From assembly GCA_026389955.1 (NCBI GenBank), contig JAPLGY010000659.1:1-6990 (forward strand): a stretch of DNA of 6,990 nucleotides, in the 5' to 3' direction. The stretch's first letter is position 1; each line of letters opens with the position of its first letter. Source of the stretch: Caldilinea sp. (lineage in GTDB: Bacteria > Chloroflexota > Anaerolineae > Caldilineales > Caldilineaceae). Below are positions 1-5,104 of this stretch, in pieces. A program made the translations under genes and the position numbers. Under the pieces are notes generated by a model that saw only the letters and a program-made list of their open reading frames with translations, ran no database searches and was not told the DNA's origin.

Positions 1-2
1 CG

Positions 3-92
3 CTGCAACGGCTGGACATCTACTGGCCAGATGGAACCCTGTCTTCGTTCGAAAACCCGCCAGACCATGGCCTGCTCCGGATAACCCGCTGA
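3..92 (+). CDS. C-terminal end of an ASPIC/UnbV-domain protein (5' partial)
   Basis: The reading frame is open from the window edge to a TGA at 90-92 and gives 29 residues, including LDIYWPDGT, SSFENPP and GLLRITR. This pattern (hydrophobic-x-I-x-WP-[ST/D]-G, then a short strand, then xxEN-x-P, then LLxI at the very end) is what the ASPIC/UnbV domain looks like at the C-terminus of CRTAC1-like proteins, which normally carry FG-GAP/VCBS beta-propeller repeats before it. Such proteins are usually secreted or surface-exposed, and their exact function is mostly unknown. Only the tail is visible, so the propeller part is inferred from the family. The next gene starts 38 bases downstream with its own ribosome binding site, so the two may share a transcript. 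Family assignment is by motif recognition on a short stretch and is moderately sure. Confidence 0.66.
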   Translation: MQRLDIYWPDGTLSSFENPPDHGLLRITR

Positions 93-117
93 ACAGCCCC
101 CTGCCCCAAACCTTCCC

Positions 118-123
118 AAGGAG
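118..123 (+). promoter_or_regulatory. Ribosome binding site of the membrane protein gene
   Basis: AAGGAG lies 7 nt before the ATG at 131. It selects this start over the ATG at 124, which overlaps the site almost directly and opens a different frame encoding an Arg/Pro/His-rich non-protein-like sequence. Confidence 0.8.
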
Positions 124-130
124 ATGCTCT

Positions 131-904
131 ATGACCCACTGGACATTGACCCCACCCAACGTGCTCGACCTGCCCAGGCTCTTTCCGCTGCTCTCCCTGC
201 TCCACCCCAGACAACATACCCGCCTCGTGCTGGCCTCGCTCGGCGTCGGGCTGCTGGTCAGCTACACAGCCGTCGCCCTCGGCATGCTCCCCCTCTGGGC
301 AGCCACTGCCCTGGTGCTAGCCATCCTGCTGCCCGCCGGCCTGCTCAAATGGCACGACGACTACCGCCGCTACGGCACCACAGCCGTGACCCTCTCGATC
401 CTGGTCACCACCCAAGGACTGCACACAGTCGAACACATCGTCCAATGGATCCAATACCATCTCTTCTACCTCACCATGCGCCAGTCCAATGGCCTGCTCT
501 CCCCAGCCAATTCAGAATGGGTCCACTTCGTCTGGAACTGGCTCGTGCTCGCCGCCGTCGTGTTGCTCCTGCGCAGCGGAATGCGCGGCAGCTGGATCTG
601 GCTGCTGCTGGCCGTGGCCTTCTTCCACACGGTGGAACATACCTACACCTTCATCCGCTATCAGATCATCTTGCGCGAGCTGACCGCAATGGATGTGCTC
701 AATGTCACCGCCCAAGGGCTGCCCGGCATCGTCGGCCGCGATGGCTGGCTGGCACGCAGCGAATGGACACGCGGCACCTGGATCTGCTCCCTCCCCGGGC
801 TGACCACCGCTGTGCGGCTCGATATCCACTTCTGGTGGAATACCCTCGAAATGGCCCTGCTGCTGGTCGCCGGACACCGCCATCTGCGCCGTCACCCGCT
901 GTAA
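131..904 (+). CDS. Multi-span membrane protein of unknown function with duplicated HTVEH motifs
   Basis: I do not recognise a named family. The 257-residue product is rich in Leu, Trp and His. Likely membrane segments lie near residues 33-52, 55-72, 84-105, 133-148, 155-170 and 235-248; there is no cleavable signal peptide. The striking feature is an internal repeat: HTVEH occurs at 98-102 and again at 166-170, each within or at the edge of a hydrophobic helix, and HFVWN (132-136) is echoed by HFWWN (233-237). The order HTVEH...HFxWN therefore occurs twice, the second time with about 33 more residues between the motifs (including GLPGIVGRDGW and a Trp-rich stretch). Paired His and Glu in membrane helices are compatible with metal or cofactor binding, as in several integral membrane oxidases and hydrolases, but that is inference. 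The start is fixed by AAGGAG 7 nt upstream. The gene follows the ASPIC/UnbV gene by 38 nt and may be its partner. It is followed by 168 bases without a gene. Confidence 0.85.
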   Translation: MTHWTLTPPNVLDLPRLFPLLSLLHPRQHTRLVLASLGVGLLVSYTAVALGMLPLWAATALVLAILLPAGLLKWHDDYRRYGTTAVTLSILVTTQGLHTVEHIVQWIQYHLFYLTMRQSNGLLSPANSEWVHFVWNWLVLAAVVLLLRSGMRGSWIWLLLAVAFFHTVEHTYTFIRYQIILRELTAMDVLNVTAQGLPGIVGRDGWLARSEWTRGTWICSLPGLTTAVRLDIHFWWNTLEMALLLVAGHRHLRRHPL

Positions 905-1058
905 CCGCAGCACAGCCCCTATAAGCTGAGAATTCCGGAGTTTTTGCCCCTCCCTCGGGTAGAAACACAGCCCTCTTTCCGCTATCCTATCCTTGTTTCG
1001 CACATCCACCGTCTCGCACACCAATCCTTGCGACAGACGGCCCGCTAACCACCACAAC

Positions 1059-1064
1059 AAGGAG
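1059..1064 (+). promoter_or_regulatory. Ribosome binding site of the broken PhyH-like gene
   Basis: AAGGAG lies 8 nt before the ATG at 1073. It shows that the original gene began at 1073, in a frame different from the one that carries the recognisable oxygenase sequence, and it argues against the ATG at 993 as a true start. Confidence 0.7.
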
Positions 1065-1072
1065 CTGACCCA

Positions 1073-1637
1073 ATGCCTGTCCGTGTACCCACCGCGCTCG
1101 ACGATTTTCTGTTCGATCTCAAGACTCTTTGTCGACGAATGCATCGCCTCGATCCGCCGCTCAGGCGGCCACCACCCGGTCCATTCCGGCGGCTACCATG
1201 CCGCACTGCGCAACAAATATGTCTACGAACACGGCGTCTTTCGCTGCGGCCAGATCAATATCATCCTGGCCCTGACCGACGTCGGACCCGACGACGGCCC
1301 GACCATGGTGGTGCCCGGCAGCCACAAAGCCAATTTCCCCCACCCCAACGCCGGCAATTACGCCCAACTCGACCGCATGGACCACCTGGACGGCGCCGTG
1401 CCCGCCTACCTGGCCGCCGGCGACGCACTCCTTTTTGTCGACGGCCTCATGCACGGCGGCAGCAGCCGCACCCGCCCGGAGGGAGAACGCCGCGTCACAA
1501 TCTACCGCTACGGCGTCAGCTGGGGCTCCACCCGCTATGGCTTCGAATACTCTCAAGCGCTGCTGGACCGGCTGACCCCCGAACGCCGCAAGCTGCTGCA
1601 GCCGATCGCACCCAATCGCCCCCCCGTCACCGCCTAG
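1073..1637 (+). pseudogene. Phytanoyl-CoA dioxygenase (PhyH)-like gene, internally deleted and frameshifted
   Basis: Intact members are Fe(II)/2-oxoglutarate-dependent oxygenases that hydroxylate diverse small molecules. From about 1125 the frame ending at the TAG of 1635-1637 encodes a typical second half: LFVDECIASIRR, PVHSGG, YEHGVFRCGQINI, LALTDVGP, TMVVPGSHKANFPHP, GDALLFVDGLMHGGSSRT, RRVTIYRYG and LLDRLTPERRK. His at 1182-1184 and His at 1452-1454 are likely metal ligands, and an Arg near 1488-1508 likely binds the 2-oxoglutarate carboxylate. The start lies in another frame: AAGGAG, then ATG at 1073, then MPVRVPTALDDFLFDL, which resembles the N-terminus of such enzymes. The two pieces meet near 1118-1128. 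Full-length relatives have, as I recall, about 100 residues between them (FDL-NGY... to ...LFIDEC), so an internal deletion not divisible by three is the simplest reading. The 168 codons remaining after the junction lack the N-terminal half of the fold, so an active product is unlikely. An assembly error at this point cannot be excluded. Confidence 0.78.
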
Positions 1638-1646
1638 AACGCACAG

Positions 1647-1680
1647 TTTTGTAGAGCGATTTTCAAATCGCTCTACAAAA
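1647..1680. repeat. Perfect 16-bp inverted repeat with 2-nt loop
   Basis: The left arm TTTTGTAGAGCGATTT (1647-1662) is the exact reverse complement of the right arm AAATCGCTCTACAAAA (1665-1680), separated only by TC. It lies 9 bases after the PhyH-like stop codon. The ends (TTTT on the left, AAAA on the right) would make a bidirectional terminator-like hairpin, although the run of T expected after a hairpin on the + strand is missing because AAAA follows. The lower GC content and perfect symmetry also suit a dispersed palindromic element (REP- or MITE-like remnant). Which of these it is cannot be decided from one copy. Confidence 0.85.
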
Positions 1681-1693
1681 CGAGTTCAGGCAG

Positions 1694-1722
1694 TTGCTGG
1701 ATGCCCGCCACCGTGCTACACT
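1694..1722 (+). promoter_or_regulatory. Possible sigma-70-type promoter for the DUF5107-GH2 unit
   Basis: TTGCTG (1694-1699) and TACACT (1717-1722) are separated by 17 nt, matching the -35 and -10 consensus at 3 of 6 and 4 of 6 positions. It sits about 55 nt before the ATG at 1777 and after the palindrome, a sensible place for a promoter. Matches this weak arise by chance, so this is only a candidate. Confidence 0.28.
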
Positions 1723-1776
1723 TCAGACAGCGACTCGCTGCCCAATTTTTGTCACACAGCCAACACAGACCCGCTC

Positions 1777-4700
1777 ATGGATACCGGTACACCTACAGGC
1801 TCCTCGCCCTCCGCCGACAACGTCACAGTCACCGTCGAAGCCACCACAATTCCCACCTACCCGATCGGTTCGCCCAGCCGCCACCCCATGTTCCTGGAAA
1901 AACGCGTCTACCAGGGCAGCAGCGGCGCCGTCTACCCACACCCCGTCATCGAATCTGTCGGAGACCAAAAAATTGACCGCGTCTACACCGGAATCTGGCT
2001 CGAAAACCGCTATCTGCGGATTCTCCTGCTGCCCGAGCTGGGCGGCCGCGTACAAATGGCCTACAACAAGGTCAACGGCCACCACTTCGTCTACTACAAC
2101 CAGGTCATCAAACCCGCCCTGGTCGGGCTGACCGGCCCCTGGATCTCAGGCGGCATCGAGTTCAACTGGCCCCAACACCACCGCCCCAGCACCTTCCTGC
2201 CCGTCGAGTACAGCGTTGAATCCCACCCCGACGGCAGCAAAACCGTCTGGTTCAACGAGATCGAACGGATGTTTCGCACCCGCGCGCTCGCCGGCTTTCG
2301 CCTTTCCCCCAACCGCGCCTGCCTCGAAGTCGACGTCCGCCTGCACAACCGCACCCCCCTGCCCCAAACCTTTCTGTGGTGGGCCAACCCGGCCGTGCAC
2401 GTCGACGACAACTACCAATCTCTCTTCCCACCCGATGTCTACGCCGTGATGGACCACGGCAAACGCGCGGTCTCTTCCTTTCCGGTCGCCACCGGCGTCT
2501 ACTACAAGGTCGACTACGCACCCGGCACCGACATCTCCCGCTATAAAAACATCCCGGTGCCCACCTCCTACATGGCCTATCACTCCGACTTTGATTTTTT
2601 GGGCTACTACGACCACGGCCGCCAGGCCGGCATGCTGCATGTGGCCAACCACCATCTGGTGCCAGGCAAAAAACAGTGGACCTGGGGCCACGGCGACTTT
2701 GGCCGCGCCTGGGACCGCCAGCTGACCGACAGCGATGGCCCCTATATCGAGCTGATGTGCGGTGCCTTCACCGACAACCAGCCCGATTTCAGCTGGCTGA
2801 TGCCGGGCGAGGAAAAACGCTTCACCCAGACCTTTCTGCCCTTTACCACGATCGGCGGGGTCAAAAACGCCAGCAGCGAGGTGGCGCTCAACCTGGACGT
2901 AGCCGACGGCTGCGCCCGCTTCGGCGTCTACAGCAGCCGGCCGCGCACGCTTCAGGTGCAGCTGGTCGCCGCCGGCACCCTGCTCTACCACCAGCTGCAC
3001 CGCCTCTCCCCTGAAACAGCGCTGGTGGCCTCCTGCACACTGCCCGCGGCCCTGCCGCCCTCTGCCGTCCGGCTGGCCGTGCTGGAAGAAGGCCGTGAAC
3101 TGCTGGCGTTCGCCCCCCTGGCCGCCCACAGCACCCCACCGCCCGCTCCTGCAACCCCAGCACCGCCGCCTGCCGCAGTCGACAACAACGAAGCACTGTT
3201 TTTGCATGGGCTGCACCTGGAGCAGTACCGCCACGCCACCTACAGACCCGAGGCCTACTACCAGGAGGCGCTGCGCCGCGACCCCCTCGACAGCCGCTGC
3301 CAGAACGCACTCGGCCGCCTGCTCCTGCGGCGCGGCCAGTTTGCCGCAGCCGAAAGCCACCTGCGCCAGGCGCTGGCCAGCCTGACCCGACGCAACCCCA
3401 ACCCCTACGACGGCGAACCGGCCTACAACCTCGGCCTCGCCCTCGTCTGGCAGGGCCGGCTCGACGAAGCCTACAGTGCCTTTTTCAAGGCAACCTGGAA
3501 CGCCGCCTGGCAGCCCGCCAGCTGCTTCGCACTGGCCCGCATTGCCAGCCGCCTGGGCCGCCCCCACGAGGCCCTCGCCCACCTGGAAGAAACCCTCGCC
3601 ACCCACGGACGCCACCACGGCGCCCGCCACCTGCAGGCCGCCCTCCTGCGGCGAACAGAACAGCCCGCCGCAGCCCACACCGCCATCACCCAAGGGCTGG
3701 CCCAGGACCCGCTCCACTACGGGCTGCTCTACGAACGCTTTCTGAACGACGGCGATCGCACCTTCCACCGCCTGCTGCAGCACAACGTCCATTCCTGGAT
3801 CGAGATCGCCCTCGACTACACCCATGCCGGCCTCTGGGACGAAGCCTCCCAGTTGCTGCAGCAGGCACCCGCCACCGACCCGCTCGTTTTTTATTACCTC
3901 GGCTGGATACGCAGCCTGGCCGACGACCCGACGGGCGCTGCCGCCGCGTTCGCCCACGCCGCCACCCTCTCGCCCGACTTCTGTTTTCCAAACCAGGTCG
4001 AGTGCGTGCCCGCCCTGCAGTGCGCCAGCCGCTGCGCGCCAGACGATGCCCACGCCCCCCGCTTTCTGGGCAATTTCTGGTACGCCCACCGCAGCTACGA
4101 CCAGGCCATCGCATGCTGGGAACGTTCGGCCACCCTGGACCCCAACGACCCGGTCGTCCACCGCAACCTGGCGATCGCCTATGCCAACCAGCACGGCGAC
4201 CTCGAACGGGCCCGCAGCTGCTACACCGCCGCACGCGCCCTCGCCCCAGACGACGCCCGCCTGCTCTTCGAGGCCGACCAGCTCCACAAAAAAGTGGGGG
4301 TCCCCCCCGCCCACAGGCTGGCCGAACTCACACGCTCCCCCCACCTGGTCGCCCAGCGCGACGACCTGACCGTCGAACAGGTGACTTTGCTCAATCTGCT
4401 GGGCCGCCCTGCCGAAGCGCTCGCCCAGCTGCTGGCCCGCACCTTCCACCCTTGGGAAGGTGGCGAAGGCAAAGTGACCAGCCAATACGTCACTGCCCTG
4501 GTCGAGCTGGCCCGCACCCGCCTGCAGGCAGGAGAGCCCGCAGCCGCAGTCGAGCTGCTGACCCGCAGCCGTACCTACCCCGAGACCCTCGGAGAAGGCA
4601 AGCTCCCCGGCGCCCGCGAAAACCAGATCGACTTTTACCTGGGGCTGGCCTTCCAGGCACAAGGCAACCAGACAGCGGCAGCCGCCCACTTTGCCGCCGC

Positions 4701-5085
4701 CGCCGCAGGCCCGACCGAACCGACAGCCGCCCGCTACTACAACGACCAGCCCCCCGAACTGATCTTCTACCAGGCACTGGCACAGCGCGCCCTGGGCAAC
4801 CCGGCAGCCGCAGAAGCGATCGCCCAAGGGCTGGTCACCTACGGCGAAGAGCACCTGGAGGACCCGGCCGACTTCGACTATTTCGCCGTCTCCCTGCCCG
4901 ATTTCCTGGTCTTCGACGACGACCTCCAGCAGCGCCACCGGCTGCACTGCCACTTCATGGCTGGGCTCGGGTACCTGGCGCTCGGCAAAAACGACCTGGC
5001 CGCCGCCCGCTTCGACACCCTGCTGGCCACAGACCCCGCCCATCTTGGCGCCACCTTGCACCGCCGCACAGGTGCACCCCTTTGA
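1777..5085 (+). CDS. DUF5107 domain and tetratricopeptide repeat protein
   Basis: This 1102-residue protein has a DUF5107 domain over about residues 25-365, a Pro/Ala linker at about 450-468 and TPR-type helical repeats from about 470 to the end. Recognisable DUF5107 stretches are PMFLEKRVYQGSSGAVYP (from 37), LLLPELGGRV (to 92), GGIEFNWPQHHRP (125-137), LWWANPAVHVDDNY (200-213), WTWGHGDFGRAWDR (301-314) and GPYIELMCGAFTDNQPDFSW (321-340). DUF5107 belongs to the galactose-mutarotase-like superfamily, so binding or processing of a carbohydrate is likely; E128 and E325 are plausible active-site residues by analogy only. TPR units are clearest at about 495-535, 548-575 and 755-830, while HPWEGGEGK (891-899) and LGEGKLPGA (from 938) interrupt the simple repeat pattern. 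TPRs normally mediate protein contacts or form a scaffold. No signal peptide or membrane segment is seen, so it is probably cytoplasmic. The start at 1777 is the only start codon before the domain in this frame, but no Shine-Dalgarno sequence precedes it, so initiation may be weak or leaderless-like. The next gene, a GH2 glycosidase, starts 19 nt later, which points to a shared sugar pathway. Confidence 0.93.
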   Translation: MDTGTPTGSSPSADNVTVTVEATTIPTYPIGSPSRHPMFLEKRVYQGSSGAVYPHPVIESVGDQKIDRVYTGIWLENRYLRILLLPELGGRVQMAYNKVNGHHFVYYNQVIKPALVGLTGPWISGGIEFNWPQHHRPSTFLPVEYSVESHPDGSKTVWFNEIERMFRTRALAGFRLSPNRACLEVDVRLHNRTPLPQTFLWWANPAVHVDDNYQSLFPPDVYAVMDHGKRAVSSFPVATGVYYKVDYAPGTDISRYKNIPVPTSYMAYHSDFDFLGYYDHGRQAGMLHVANHHLVPGKKQWTWGHGDFGRAWDRQLTDSDGPYIELMCGAFTDNQPDFSWLMPGEEKRFTQTFLPFTTIGGVKNASSEVALNLDVADGCARFGVYSSRPRTLQVQLVAAGTLLYHQLHRLSPETALVASCTLPAALPPSAVRLAVLEEGRELLAFAPLAAHSTPPPAPATPAPPPAAVDNNEALFLHGLHLEQYRHATYRPEAYYQEALRRDPLDSRCQNALGRLLLRRGQFAAAESHLRQALASLTRRNPNPYDGEPAYNLGLALVWQGRLDEAYSAFFKATWNAAWQPASCFALARIASRLGRPHEALAHLEETLATHGRHHGARHLQAALLRRTEQPAAAHTAITQGLAQDPLHYGLLYERFLNDGDRTFHRLLQHNVHSWIEIALDYTHAGLWDEASQLLQQAPATDPLVFYYLGWIRSLADDPTGAAAAFAHAATLSPDFCFPNQVECVPALQCASRCAPDDAHAPRFLGNFWYAHRSYDQAIACWERSATLDPNDPVVHRNLAIAYANQHGDLERARSCYTAARALAPDDARLLFEADQLHKKVGVPPAHRLAELTRSPHLVAQRDDLTVEQVTLLNLLGRPAEALAQLLARTFHPWEGGEGKVTSQYVTALVELARTRLQAGEPAAAVELLTRSRTYPETLGEGKLPGARENQIDFYLGLAFQAQGNQTAAAAHFAAAAAGPTEPTAARYYNDQPPELIFYQALAQRALGNPAAAEAIAQGLVTYGEEHLEDPADFDYFAVSLPDFLVFDDDLQQRHRLHCHFMAGLGYLALGKNDLAAARFDTLLATDPAHLGATLHRRTGAPL

Positions 5086-5092
5086 CCCATAC

Positions 5093-5098
5093 AAGGAA
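5093..5098 (+). promoter_or_regulatory. Ribosome binding site of the GH2 gene
   Basis: AAGGAA lies 6 nt before the ATG at 5105, within the 19-nt gap between the two genes. It fixes the GH2 start and supports translation from a shared transcript. Confidence 0.75.
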
Positions 5099-5104
5099 TA
5101 GACC

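Noticed and set aside
124..924. Alternative + strand frame from the ATG at 124
   Set aside because: The product is Arg/Pro/His-rich without hydrophobic pattern, the ATG is directly on the ribosome binding site, and the overlapping frame from 131 encodes a clear membrane protein.
905..1058. Possible terminator or promoter after the membrane protein gene (T5 at 941-945, TATCCT near 983)
   Set aside because: I found no stem of useful length before the T run and no convincing -35 element at the right distance from TATCCT, so neither is listed.
993..1637. Reading the PhyH-like frame as an intact gene starting at 993
   Set aside because: The stretch translated from 993 to about 1120 has no resemblance to the enzyme family, no ribosome binding site precedes 993, and the real start signals (1059-1075) are in another frame. 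A decayed gene explains the data better.
4288..4308. A6, G5 and C7 homopolymers close together, a possible sequencing-error or slippage site
   Set aside because: The frame continues on both sides with family-like sequence (DQLHKKVGVPPAHRL), so there is no sign of a frameshift here.
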